Assembly (NCBI GenBank): GCA_027563935.2
Contig: JANVAS020000239.1
Location: forward strand, 2,852,001 to 2,916,000
Length of the DNA stretch: 64,000 bases
Source of the DNA: Costus lasius
Lineage: Eukaryota > Streptophyta > Magnoliopsida > Zingiberales > Costaceae
Direction: 5' to 3'
Shown: in pieces, positions 33,427 through 45,464 of the stretch
Numbering within the stretch: position 1 is the first letter of the stretch
How the letters are laid out: every line of letters begins with the position of its first letter
Notes under the pieces: model-generated
The model's input: the letters and a program-made list of their open reading frames with translations, nothing else
What the model was told of the DNA's origin: nothing
Database searches by the model: none
Program-made: the position numbers and the translations under genes

Positions 33427-35254
33427 TAGGTTTCATGCATGTTTTATGATTGCAAGCCATTTTGTGATCCTTGTTTGCGAACAATGCTTAGATCTGTATC
33501 ACATGCGAAAATACATGTTATGTTATCATAGGCGAAACTTGTATTTTGTTTATGGCGCATGTATGAGGTTACCTTCAGTTGGCGCTTGTATGTTGTTGGT
33601 TTTCTTAAAAAACTTAAATACTTGCGCGACTCACACTAGATCTAAGGCCTTACTGTAAACCCTTAGACGGGTTACTAGGGTTGAAGTCATCCCCTAGGTT
33701 AGATCCAGACAGTCTGATCAGACCATCTGACAGCCTTGATGGGTTGACCAGATAGCACCTGTGCGCAAGCACCTGGTGGCTATAGGTCGACTGCAGATAG
33801 GCGTGTAGCGATGTCTGATTGAGACAACCTATGAACGCACATGAGTTAGGCCCGGGGTCACACCCGTTTGCCAGACCTCATTGTGGTTGTTCAGCCCTGG
33901 CGCATGCATGGTTGACCTTTTGGTCGACTCAAGTCAGTTAGGACTTGGTGCATGCAAGGGCAGTGGATCTGACTAGGTTGGATGAGTGGATCCCTAGTAA
34001 TGGACCGTTGTAAGGATGTAGGGCACATAAGGAAATTAAAATTGATGCCTATGGGGTTTTTCAAAAAATTTAATTTTCTTGATTGGATCACATGTTGATT
34101 GATGCCTATGTTTGTTTATTTATTCTTATGTGGGCTTCCCATATTAAATGTGTGCTGTGCTGGGGCCTGCGTGCCTGGACTTTAATTTTGTAAATTAATT
34201 TTTTAATTGTGATCTGCGCATCACATTTATTTAATTTATAAAATGTAATTGACCTGCGTGTCAATCTTGTCTAGATAGATTAATTTGTAAATTAATCAGA
34301 CAAAAGCACAGAGCACACTTGGCAGAGGCGCATGCAGCAGTGGCTAGACCAGGTGGGAGGTCCAGTGTTCGACTCTGGGACCAGGCGCATTTTCCCTGGT
34401 GGGCGCACCTGAGCTGCAGATGGCGCTTGGGCCCTGGGTTGGGCCAGATGAGCAGCTAAAGTCCCATGAAGAAAAGCAAGTGAAGACTTAAGTTAATTAA
34501 GGTCTTACTAGGGCTATGGGCTTTTACCACATAAGATCCATGCTTTCTTTTATTGTTTAAATAAGTAGAACAGCATGATTTATTTATCTTCTGCTATCAC
34601 CATAGGAATTGCATGATAGTGAAGAAGATATAAGACCGTTAAAATCCAACGCTAAATATCAAGCTCGTAAGCCTTCTGACGCGAAACCTCACTGTTCTGA
34701 TTATCGTTGGAGCCGTGTTGTACCCACTCAGTGGGCACGTCCATCTATCTTCAGACGGTGCGGGATTACACCTGCGTGTTACAGAGAAGGGATTTATCGC
34801 TTCTCGTTGCTCAGCATAGCACGTGGTGGTCCAGGGAGTAGGTCGGGTCAGCTTGACTGTGTAGGCTACATATGTGGCGCATATGGTAGCGCATGGAGGC
34901 AACCATCTGTGGGGTCAGAGATTGTGTTGTACCAACTCAGTTGGCACAGTCTGCTGGATTGCCCAGATGAAGGGGAATCGCACGGGTTGGCGATTGGCAG
35001 GAACTGCCTACCAGAGATTAGTGCTTGTACTCTCTGTGCATCTTATCTCGCCTGAGCGGGACGCGGAGACCAAGTATGAAATCTGGATCCCATCTCACTA
35101 AAAGAGTGTCTACTCTTTCGGACTGTTTAATGGATTTTTCAGTCAGATAAAATAGTGAGAAAAAGAATCATTCTTAAGTCCTGAATTGATTCTTTACATT
35201 GATACTGACCTTGCTGTTCTTGCATTGTTGTAGATACCTGCAGTAACGAACACC
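33427..35254 (+). other. Copia C untranslated leader
   Basis: This is a non-coding leader related to that of B. Stem-loops lie at 34723-34735 (CCCAC-TCA-GTGGG), 34932-34944 (CCAAC-TCA-GTTGG) and 35047-35060 (CTCGC-CTGA-GCGGG). A B-box-like core (GTGTTCGACTC) lies near 34365-34375. The 148-codon ORF in this leader (34609-35055) is not a recognised protein. Confidence 0.78.
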
Positions 35255-38200
35255 ATGAGCTTCAATGTGCGATCCCTACTGGAAAGGGAGAAGTTCGCTG
35301 GGCCGAACTTCTCAGACTGGTTCGGACACCTTAAGATTGTTCTTAAGGCAGAGAGGAAACTGTATGTCCTCGAGACGGCGATACCGCCTCAGCCCGCTCC
35401 GAACGCCGCAAGGGCGGTTCGGGAAGCCTATGAAAAGCACGTCAGTGATAGCATTGATGTCGCTTGCCTGATGCTAGCGTCTATGACGCCACCGCTGCAG
35501 CGTCAGCATGAGGATATGTCTGCTATAGACATGATAGCAAACCTCAAGATGTTGTATGCTGCACAGGCGAGGACAGAACGCTATAATCTGACAAAGCTGT
35601 TCTTTCAGAGCAAACTGGCTGAAGGGAGCCCAGTGGGAGCTCATGTGCTCAAGATGATTGGGCACAAGGAGGCTCTAGAGAAACTGGGGCATACCATCAA
35701 TCAGGAGCTCGCTGTAGATATTATTCTGCAGTCTCTCCCGCCTTCATTCGACGCGTTCATCATTAACTTTAATATGAACAAAATCGACTGTACTCCGGCA
35801 GAGCTGCTGAATATGCTCTTGACTACTGAGGAAACTCTGAAGGGTAAGCCTTCAACCTCTGTCTTGATGGTTCCCTCTAGGAACAAGAAGAAGGGGAAGA
35901 AGGGCAAGGCCCCTGTCAAGAATTACAGCAAGGCTCTGAAGCAGAAGGTTAAGCGGTCCAAGGAATACAGATGTTTCCACTGTGGCCAGCTGGGTCACTG
36001 GAAAAAGGACTGTAAAGCGCTCCAAGGAGATAAGAGGGGAAGCATCGCTTCTAGCTCAGGTATATACGTGACGGAAGTCATGGTTTCTTCTTCTTCTATA
36101 TCATGGGTGTTGGACACTGCATGTGGAGTTCACATTTGTTCAAATGTACAGGAACTCAAGAGAAGAAGACAGGTGGGACAGCATGAGGTGGACCTACGCG
36201 TTGGAAACGGGGCACGGGTTGCTGCTGTTGCTGTAGGAGACTATTTCATCTCTTTGCCATCTGGGCTTGTATTAGAACTAAACAGTTGTTACTTTGTTCC
36301 CAGCATTACTAAGAATATTATCTCCATTCCTGCTCTTGTCAGGAAGGGATTTTCCTTTGAATGCAATATTTCAAAGTGTGTTTTATCTTTTGATAATATT
36401 GTTTATGCCACTGGTTCAATTAACAATGGGTTATTCATGTTGGACATGGAAAGTTCTATACAGCAGATTGATATTAAGAAAGCCAAGTATGCTGATGACA
36501 GCACCTTGCTATGGCATAGTCGTTTAGGCCATATTAACGAGAAACGCATTAAGCGGTTGCATGATCATGGACTGCTGGGATCATTCTCCTATGAGGAGAT
36601 TGATACATGCAAGGCTTGTTTAATGGGTAAAATGACGAAGTCACCTTTTCCTCACAAAGGTCAAAGGGCTTCAGGTTTACTTGACCTTATACACAGTGAT
36701 GTGTGTGGGCTATTTAGTAAACATGCCAGAGGTGGCTATCAGTACTTCATTACCTTTACTGATGATTTCAGTAGGTATGGGTATGTCTATCTAATGAGAC
36801 ATAAAAGTGAATCTTTTGACAAGTTCAAAGAGTTCAAGAATGAAGTACAGAATCAGCTAGGCCGAAATATCAAGGCACTTCGTTCTGATCGAGGTGGAGA
36901 ATACTTGAGTCATGCGTTTACTGACTATCTGAAGGAGTGTAGGATTATCTCACAGCTCACTCCGCCAGGAACACCGCAATGGAATGGTGTGTCCGAGAGG
37001 AGAAATAGAACGCTACTTGATATGGTTCGTTCTATGATGAGTCAGGCTACTCTTCCATATTCCTTTTGGGGTTTTGCACTGGAAACAGCTGCAAAGGTAC
37101 TAAACCGAGTGCCATCCAAGGCCGTTTCAAAGACGCCATATGAGTTATGGTATGGGAAACAGCCAAGCTTGACATTTATCAGGATCTGGGGCTGCGAGGC
37201 TTATGTCAAAAAGCTCGCCTCTGGGAAACTAGAGAGCAGATCTGAGAAATGTATCTTTGTCGGTTACCCCAAGGAAACTAAGGGTTATTATTTCTACGAT
37301 CCCAAAGAGAACAAGGTATTTGTTGCTCGGACGGCCATATTTCTTGAGAAGGAGTTTCTTCTGCAAGAGGCCAGTGGGAGAGAAATAATGCTGGATGAGA
37401 TTCCAGAAGAAGGACAAAGTAGTCAAGCAGAGTTGGATGAGCCTGAGCCGGTAGATCAGGTTATTGAACAACCTGAGGCTCAGATATCACGGGAACCGCG
37501 AAGATCGGGAAGGATTCGTCGACAGCCTGAGCGCTATGACGGAGTCTACATCATTGATAATGATGAAACCCCTCACTTATGCGGATGCGGTCAGTGGACC
37601 GGAGTCAGCGAGATGGCTTGAAGCTATGCGCGCCGAGATGGACTCCATGTCAGATAACCAAGTCTGGGATTTGGTTGATCCGCCTCCGGGAGTTATCCCT
37701 ATAGGCTGTAAATGGATCTTCAAGAAGAAGATTGACATGGATGGTAACGTGGTTACCTATAAAGGCAGGCTAGTTGCGAAAGGTTTCAAACAAATCTACG
37801 GGATAGATTATGATGAAACTTTCTCACCTGTAGCCATGTTTAAGTGTATTCGGATTCTTTTCGCGATAGCAGCATATTATGATTATGAGATTTGGCAAAT
37901 GGATGTGAAAACAGCTTTCCTGAATGGAAATCTAGATGAGGATGTGTATATGACACAACCAGAAGGTTTCACTAATCCATCAGATCGTCATAAGATATGC
38001 AAGTTAAAGAAGTCCATTTATGGACTTAAGCAAGCATCTAGAAGCTGGAATATTCGTTTTGATGAATCAATCAGTGAATTTGGTTTCATCAAGAACGAGG
38101 ATGACCCGTGTGTATATAAGAGGTTTAGTGGGAGCGTGATTACTTTCTTAGTCCTCTACGTCGATGATATCTTGATCATTGGAAACGACATTCCTGAAAT

Positions 38201-39140
38201 GCATGCGGTTAAGGCATGGTTAAGGAAGTGTTTCCAGATGAAAGATCTAGGAGAAGCAGCCTATGTATTAGGTGTGAAGATCTACAGGGATAGATCTAAG
38301 AGGCTTCTCGGGCTGTGCCAGAGTACTTACATCGATAAAGTCCTGGAGAGATTTCATTTAGAGAATTCTAAAAGAGGATATCTTCCAGTCAGACATGGTC
38401 TGAATCTTTCAAAAAGTCAGTGTCCACAAACACAGACTGAGAAAGATGAAATGGACAATACGCCTTATGCTTCGGCTATTGGGTCCATTATGTATGCGAT
38501 GTTGTGTACTCGCCCAGACGTCGCTTACGGGTTAAGCGTGACCAGTCGGTTCCAAAGTAATCCAGGTGTGGCGCACTGGATTGCAGTCAAGAACATTTTA
38601 AAATATCTGCGGAGAACCAAAGATATGTTCTTGATATATGGTGGTCAGGAAGAACTCAGTATAGAAGGATATACTGACGCTTCGTTCCAGTCAGACCAGG
38701 ATGATTTCCGATCGCAATCAGGCTATGTTTTTAGCTTGAATGGAGGAGCAGTGGTGTGGAAGAGTTTCAAACAGTCAACTATTGCTGATTCCACAACAGA
38801 AGCCGAGTATGTTGCAGCCTCGGAAGCATCCAAGGAGGCAGTGTGGATTCGTAAGTTCGTGAGAGAACTTGGTGTCGTTCCTTCGAGTGCAGATCCTTTG
38901 GTTATCTTCTGTGATAACACTGGAGCAATCGCATAGGCAAAGGAACCATGGTCGCACCAGAAGTCCAAGCACATACAGAGACGGTTTCATTTGATCCGGG
39001 AGATCATTGATCGTGGCGAGATCAAAGTCTGCAAGGTACATACAGATGACAATCTGGTAGACCCGCTTACCAAGCCTCTGGCGCAGCAGAAGCATGAGAA
39101 GCACTGTAATAATATGGGTTTGAGATTTCTCAACCATTAG
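35255..39140 (+). pseudogene. gag-pol: Copia C gag-pol, one frameshift and one stop from intact
   Basis: The ATG at 35255 opens a single polyprotein. Gag occupies about residues 1-260, with a CCHC knuckle at 240-253 (CFHCGQLGHWKKDC). Protease has DTACG at 287-291. Integrase has zinc-binding His421, His426, Cys452 and Cys455, then Asp482, Asp545 and Glu581. A 1-bp insertion in an A-run near 37565 (gatgaaacccc against gatgaacccc in B1) ends the first frame at 37621. The second frame continues through RT (LYVDDILIIGN) and RNase H (GYTDASFQSD) to TAG at 38934-38936, which replaces a Gln codon. The last 68 codons follow, ending at 39140. Products would be capsid, protease, integrase and reverse transcriptase. 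The lineage is probably Angela-like. Confidence 0.95.
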
Positions 39141-39149
39141 ATTAAGTGC

Positions 39150-39160
39150 AAGTGGGAGAT
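39150..39160 (+). other. Polypurine tract of C
   Basis: AAGTGGGAGAT lies immediately before the 3' LTR start TGTTGGGG. Confidence 0.88.
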
Positions 39161-40837
39161 TGTTGGGGTATGCCCTTAAGGCTAATGTTTGAGGCCTTGG
39201 GATTGTAACAGTATCATGTAATAAACTCTTATGTTTATAAAGGCATGGTTGTTATTCAGGTTGTTATATTGTCTGCTGCAATAATTGTACTTCTGAATAA
39301 TGTCTCAAAGCTGTTCAGCTAGGCTGACATGCAGTTAAGTCCTTAGTCGAGATATCATGGTGAACATGAGACAGCCTTGATATGATTGAGACTAATATGT
39401 GTTCTAATCTTATAGGATGCTTCGAGCATGGAATAAGATGTAGACTCATGGGTACATTGGATGTACTGGACAGACCCTACTAGGATATTCAATTGTTTGT
39501 CACAATGTGAATAATCCTTGATTGCGACAAGTGGCACATTTCCTCTGACTTGAGATCACTTGTGTTTCTAAATGATGATTGTCATTGTTTTGAGTTAGTT
39601 CAATATCATTTGAAACATAATGATTATAGACTATCTTGGATGGTGAGCTTGAATCAGGTTAGGGCACTAGTGATAGACAAAGGATTGCCGTCTCCTTGTT
39701 TAAGGAGTGTGATGTTCTAAAGGGGCCCCCTGGATGAGATGATTGAGAAAAGAGTATGGCCATACCCAGGTGACTGTGTTCATCTGTTCTAATCATGCTC
39801 GTCATATTGGAGTTACAAGCTTGACACGCTTGTCCAATAAGAACATCCAGTGGTAAAGGAAATATGCATGCCTAGTGAGTTGATTCACACTTGTGCTGTG
39901 TTTGGGTGTAGTCTTGGAAGACTCTTTTCTTTATATCGGGAGACAGTGATGTGTTGCTAGATACCCCTCACTGATCGTGATGACGTGAGTTATCGTTACC
40001 GACATTTAAAGCAAACCCTCAGGGTCGCACAATTTGATGATATGGCTTACTTGAGTCAGATCGTGTGGACTGAATTGTTCAGGTTCAGTTTAAAGGGATT
40101 TAATCTCTGATTGTAAGTGAGATCTGGTCTGATCATGTTTGATTGATTAGGGCTTAAGATCGGTAAGCTTCGATTGAGAGATTGGATGCTAGATCGGTGA
40201 GATCAGGAGCATCAAGGAGATGAACGGTCAGATCAAATACCTTAGGGTTTTAATGTGATCTGGACTTATGGCTTGGTTTATTTGGTTATTGAACCAAATT
40301 CAAGTGAACCGGCTCATGAATGAGCGCATGGTTCAAGGGTGAAGTGGAGTTTGCGATTGGGTAAACCCAAGATCGCATGTGGAGAAGTTATATGCTATTT
40401 TTGGATAGCACTTCTCAACGTGACCATGTTTTCACGTCCTCCCTCTTCACGCCTTCACGTTTGGTCGCCAACTTGGCTTTGGCTCTTGAGGCATTCTCGC
40501 ATGGAGGAGAGGAAGTGACGACAAGGAAAAATCGCCAAGCCAAGAAGTTCTTTCTTTTCCCTTCACTCGACCAAGACATCTTTGGACCTTGCTAGCACAA
40601 GGATCGCAAGGAGGAGTAGGCGACATCAATTGTGTGCGTCACCTCTGGAGAAGATCTAGTTTGATCTTTGCTTCCAAGGCGCCATCTAGAAATGGCTATG
40701 GTATGATCCTTCTCTATATGCAATCGGGTTCCTTTTGTTAATCATATAGCATGCAAGATCTAGAAACCCCCTTTCCGCTGCTTGCATCTTCCATATGCGC
40801 CAATGCTATAGGGTTTCACCCCCTTGTGGGGACTACA
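39161..40837 (+). mobile_element. Copia C 3' LTR (1677 bp)
   Basis: It is the same length as the 5' LTR and nearly identical to it (for example attcaattg against atttaattg, and accatgttttc against accacgtttgc). It ends ACTACA before the CTTTG duplication. Confidence 0.95.
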
Positions 40838-41045
40838 CTTTGTGCATCTCATCCCACCCTCGTGGGACGCAAAGCCTCATGTGAAATAAGGATCCCATCT
40901 CACTAGGAAGTTTTAAACTTCCCGATTGACTTTGTGGGTTGTCAATTCGAATTTAAAATAGTGGGAGCCATGGTCATTTAAAACAAGTCCAGTTTAAATG
41001 ATTCGAAGTAGTACTAATCTACTGTTTCTTGGTTGTTGTAGAACA
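40838..41045 (+). other. Copia A2 leader, second segment
   Basis: The leader resumes after element C. It holds a third stem-loop at 40853-40866 (CCCAC-CCTC-GTGGG) followed by a block ending ggatcccatctcact that is conserved in the B and C leaders, then the gag start. Confidence 0.78.
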
Positions 41046-43425
41046 ATGGCTGTGAACAATGGCAGATGGTCACTGCTATCTACCCTGGAAAGGGATAAGT
41101 TGGTTGGATCCAACTTAAAGGATTGGTCTATGAATTTGAGAATTGTGCTCAAGCTAGAGAGGAAGCTATATGTCCTTGAGAAGCCAATTCCTGAGCCACT
41201 TCCATGCTTGGCCTCAGCGGCTGAGAGGGATGCTTATGATAAGCATCAAGCTGATACTTTGGAGGTTGCACGATTGATGCTAACCAACATGTCGCCCGAG
41301 CTAAGAGGGCAATATGAATCTAAGAGTGCCTCTGAAATTATTTCTAATATAAGGCAGCTCTTTGATGCATTGGTTGAGCTCAACCCTCCTAAAGTAGACA
41401 TTCAGTGTGTTAAGCCCAAAGGCTTAACTAATACATCGAAAACAAAGATGGAAAGAGTCAGGAATAATAAGTGCTACTCGTGTGGAGGACCACCTCACAT
41501 GATAAAGGACATAGTACGACTTCAGAATGAGAAGAAGAGAGGCAAGGCTTCTTCTTCATGCTCAGGTATTTATGTTACAGAAGTCAACCTTTCTACTTCT
41601 ATGTCATGGGTATTGGATACCGCATGTGGAGCTCATATTTGTACAAATATGCAGGGGCTCAAGAAAAGTAGATCGGTGCGGCCTGGAGAGATTGACCTAC
41701 GCGTTGGAAACAGGGCACAGGTTGCTGCTGTTGCTGTAGGCGTTTTGACTCTCTCCTTGCCTTCTGGACTTCAATTAGAACTAGACAATTGCTTTTGTGT
41801 ACCTTCGCTAACAAAGAACATTGTATCCATTCCTTGCTTAGCGAGGAAAGGATTTAAATTTGAAATAAATAAGAACTCCTGTTCTTTTTCATTTGCAAAA
41901 ATGTTCTATGGGAAGGGTACTTTGTGCAATGGTCTATATATCTTGGATATGGAAAGTTCTATTTGTAACATAAGCAATAAGAGGACTGTCGATTAGCCCA
42001 TATAAACAAGAATCGCATCCAACAACTCCATGCAAATGGATTGTTAGATTCAAGTTCCTTGGAGGAATTTGATACTTGTGAACCTTGTTTATTAGGAAAA
42101 ATGACAAAGGCGCCCTTCACCAAGATTGGTGAGAGGGCAGAAGGTTTATTGGATCTCATACATACTAATGTGTGTGGGCCCTTCAATAAACAAGCCAGAG
42201 GAGGGTACAGCTACTTCATTACCTTTACTGATGACTTCAGTAGATATGGTTATGTCTACTTAATGAGACATAAATCTGAATCCTTTGAGAAATTCAAGGA
42301 GTTCAAGAATGAAGTAGAGAACCAACTTGGAAGATCCATTAAAGCTCTTCGATCAGATCGAGGTGGAGAATACCTCAGTGGTGAGTTCTTTGACTATCTG
42401 AGAGAGTGTGGGATCATATCCCAACTCACTCCTCCTGGAACACCTCAATGGAATGGTGTGTCTGAAAGGAGAAATCAAACTTTATTGGATATGGTTCGAT
42501 CGATGATGAGTCATGCAACTCAACCTTCATCATTCTGGGGGCATGCACTCGATACAGCTTCTCTAATACTGAATAATGTTCCATCTAAGAGTATCTCCAA
42601 AATACCATACGAGGTATGGAGTGGAAGACGCCCTAATCTCACGTTTATCAGGATCTGGGGATGTGAGGCTTATGTCAAACGTCAGGATTCTAGCAAGCTA
42701 GAACCTAGATCTGATAAGTGTGTGTTTGTGGGGGTATCATAAGGAAACTAAAGGATACTACTTCTATGTCCCAACCGAGAACAAAGTTTTTGTTGCTCGG
42801 GGTGCTGTCTTTCTAGAGAAAGAATTTCTTATGAAAGGAGTTAGTGGGAGGAAGTTTGACTTGGATGAGGTCCAAGTGCAAGCACAAGACAAAGAGATGG
42901 AATCTGAGCCACCTGCACCGGTTGCTAGGCAACCTGAGGCTCAGACACAGGTCCCGCGTAGGTCTGGGAGAATTCGTCGTGCACCTGAAAGGTATGGGTC
43001 GCTACCGACCCAACACGATGGGATCTTCATCATTGAGGATGAACCTAGAACCTATGATGAGGCGGTCAGTGGACCGGACTCTGAGAAATGGCTTGACACC
43101 ATGAGATCTGAGATGGATTCCATGTCGGCTAACCAAGTCTGGGATTTGGTTGAGCTGCCTGATGGGGTAAAACCCATAGGGTGTAAGTGGGTCTTCAAGA
43201 AGAAGACAGACATGGATGGCAAAATAGTTACCTATAAGGGTAGACTAGTGGCTAAAGGATTTAAACAAGTCCACGGGGTGGACTATGATGAAACCTTTTC
43301 GCCAGTTGCCATGATTAAATCCATTCGGATTCTGCTTGCTATAGCTGCATATCATGACTATGAGATATGGCAGATGGATGTGAAAACAGCGTTCCTTAAC
43401 GGGAAGCTGACTGAGGATGTGTATA
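41046..43425 (+). pseudogene. Copia A2 gag-protease-integrase-RT (5' part, broken)
   Basis: Gag starts at ATG 41046 (MAVNNGRWSLL). It lacks roughly 100 residues from the middle compared with element C (junction near RQLFDA/LVELNPP). The zinc knuckle has lost its last Cys (CYSCGGPPHMIKDI). Protease DTACGAHIC is intact to the eye. A deletion of about 40 bp near 41990 shifts the frame at the start of the integrase zinc domain. The integrase core (SDRGGEYLS, WNGVSERRN) is open at 42041-42742. An extra G near 42730 shifts the frame again into RT. RT is cut at DVYM by insertion of element D at 43425 and resumes at 49489. Confidence 0.93.
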
Positions 43426-45302
43426 TGATGTGGGGAGGCGACATGACCCACGGAAATACAAATGGAGTTTAAGGTTACCCTAGCTAGGGCACCTAAATTT
43501 CCATCTCTTGCATTGCATGCATCTTTAAGTTAGATTTTCATTCCTTGCATTGCATGCATCCTTTAAGTTATTTCCATCTCTTGCATTGCATGCATCTTTA
43601 AGTTAGATTTTCATTCCTTGCATAGCATGCATCCTTTAAGTTAGATCTCCTAGCATAACTTGCATCATATGGTAGGTTAGATCCACCCACCAATTACACC
43701 ATGTAGTTACATGCCTAGGATCCGCCACTTATGTATAGTAGGTTAGTGCATGAAATTAATGTAATAGTATAGGTCAACTCCATTCTTGGAATGCAAGTCA
43801 AAATCAGGTCAAGACAACTCCAAGAGATACCATGGGCCATCAGCCCAACTCATGAAGAAATCAGCCCACCCCAATGGATCAACACCACAAGCATCCCAAA
43901 TTCCACCATCCTAGTTGGCAGCCATGTGGAGTTGCCTTCATCTCTAATCAAGTCAAGGAGCAGCCAGCTCAATGACCTATTTCAGCTCAACATGCGCCAG
44001 CCATCAAAGTCAAGGGGCAGCTTGAAACAATGCCCACTTCAGTCCATCATGCGCCAGCCCCCAAAGTCAAGGAGCAGCCTGCACTTTGCAACAACTTCAG
44101 TCCCTTCAAGTGCCAGCCGCCCATGCCAATTTGCAGCCTGAAATGTCAGCCATCAGCAGCCTCTTCAGTCCACTCTCATCTCAGATTTCGAGCTTACTAA
44201 CCTGCTGAAGACTCCAAAGTTCAAACTCCAAACAACCACCCATTTGGAAGAAGAGATCAGCCCATTGAGTTGTCTACATCATGCTTGCTTGTGTGACTTG
44301 TTTTGAGCTTAGGGAGATAACCGTTGGAGACTCCCCTATATGATGTAGTCCTCTTGTAAAGTGAAGAACTTAGTGTTGAATGAAATTTCAAAATTCTGAA
44401 GTGTGTCTTCAAATGGTGTGTGTCACCTAACCCCTCCCTTCCTTCCTACCATTGCCGAGAGTCCCCCTTTCCATTCCCTCTTGCTCTTCAGCCTTATTCC
44501 ACCTCTTGCGCTTGTCTTGGAGATGGAAGCTCTCGCCACTTCTTCCCCTTAGCCTTGACAAGTCCTCAGTCCAAGAGGGAGAGCTGGACAGCCGAGACTC
44601 AAGATGGTGTCATGCCGAGACCAAGCCACCACCTAGTTAAGCTAAGTCTCTCTACTATCTTGGTTGTTGTTCTTTGTTACTTGTTGGTGTGGTTCTTTGA
44701 TACTTGTTGGACAGCCCCTTTGCACTTACGCTGATTTTCTGCAGGAGGCGCAAGGCCATGGGATGACAAGCAAGCTATCCCCTCTTCTCTTCCCCTAAGC
44801 CTAGATAGTCTAAACTATGTTAACAAGGGAATTTGGAGTCTAGCCTCCCCCTTGATTGTCTTGTGTATTGGCCTCTTAATATTATTTTCAAATTCACCCA
44901 CGCATGTGTGGGATGCTGCAATGACATGTGTGTAAGCTCATAGGGCCCTACTTCGTGAGATTCCACCATTGGACCGGTGAAGAACGGGAAGGACACCCTT
45001 TCTATTCTCAAAGGGTGCAAGGTGAGTTCCTCCCTTAGAGTAGCTTTATGGCTTATGGTAGAACCGCATGTTAGGTCTATTTGAGGCTATAGAACCGCAT
45101 GTTTAAGTTTGTTCAAAAGTTCCATCTTATCTAGAAGCGCATGCTAGGTTGCTCTTGTTGATTAGTTTCGGTTTCCCTATTATCTACCAAAACAAACTAA
45201 TTTCGAACTACGATAGCTTAAGGGGTTTACTAAGCTATACCTATTTATCAAAATGTTTTCGAAGCGCGTTGTTTGAATGTTGCATGTTTGGCCCCCCCAT
45301 CA
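43426..45302 (+). mobile_element. Element D 5' LTR (1877 bp)
   Basis: It starts TGATGTGGGGAGGC and ends CCCCCCCATCA. Near its start, at about 43500-43645, are four copies of a cttgcattgcatgcat-type repeat. The two 104-116-codon ORFs inside are repeated exactly in the 3' LTR and show no known domain. Confidence 0.93.
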
Positions 45303-45304
45303 AC

Positions 45305-45317
45305 TTGGTATCAGAGC
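45305..45317 (+). other. Primer-binding site of element D
   Basis: TTGGTATCAGAGC lies two bases after the LTR end CATCA. It matches initiator tRNA-Met, as used by many copia and chromovirus gypsy elements. Confidence 0.9.
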
Positions 45318-45464
45318 TTAGGCTCTTAGAGTAGGATTTTATAAGACCAAAACTTTATTTTCCTACTACTAAGGCGATTTTTGGACCTAGGTGTTTGAAA
45401 GAATTTGATTAACTATATTGTATCACCTTAGGGTCTATTTTCAAAAACTTTACTCATTTCGAAA

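Larger units (their letters stand above)
31735..40837 (+). mobile_element. Copia element C, near-complete (9103 bp)
   Basis: A whole copia element is present, with LTRs at 31735-33411 and 39161-40837 (both 1677 bp), a primer site, leader, gag-pol and a polypurine tract. The TSD CTTTG is perfect (31730-31734 and 40838-40842). Only about eight LTR differences were noticed, so the insertion is recent. It sits in the leader of A2 in the same orientation. Confidence 0.95.

Noticed and set aside
34609..35055. 148-codon ORF in the C leader
   Set aside because: It overlaps the leader stem-loops, has no homology I recognise, and its counterparts in B leaders are cut short.
43791..44734. ORFs of 116 and 104 codons in the element D LTR, repeated exactly at 47977-48920
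   Set aside because: They repeat only because the LTRs are duplicates. Low-complexity Ser/Pro content and no known domain; no sign they are genes.
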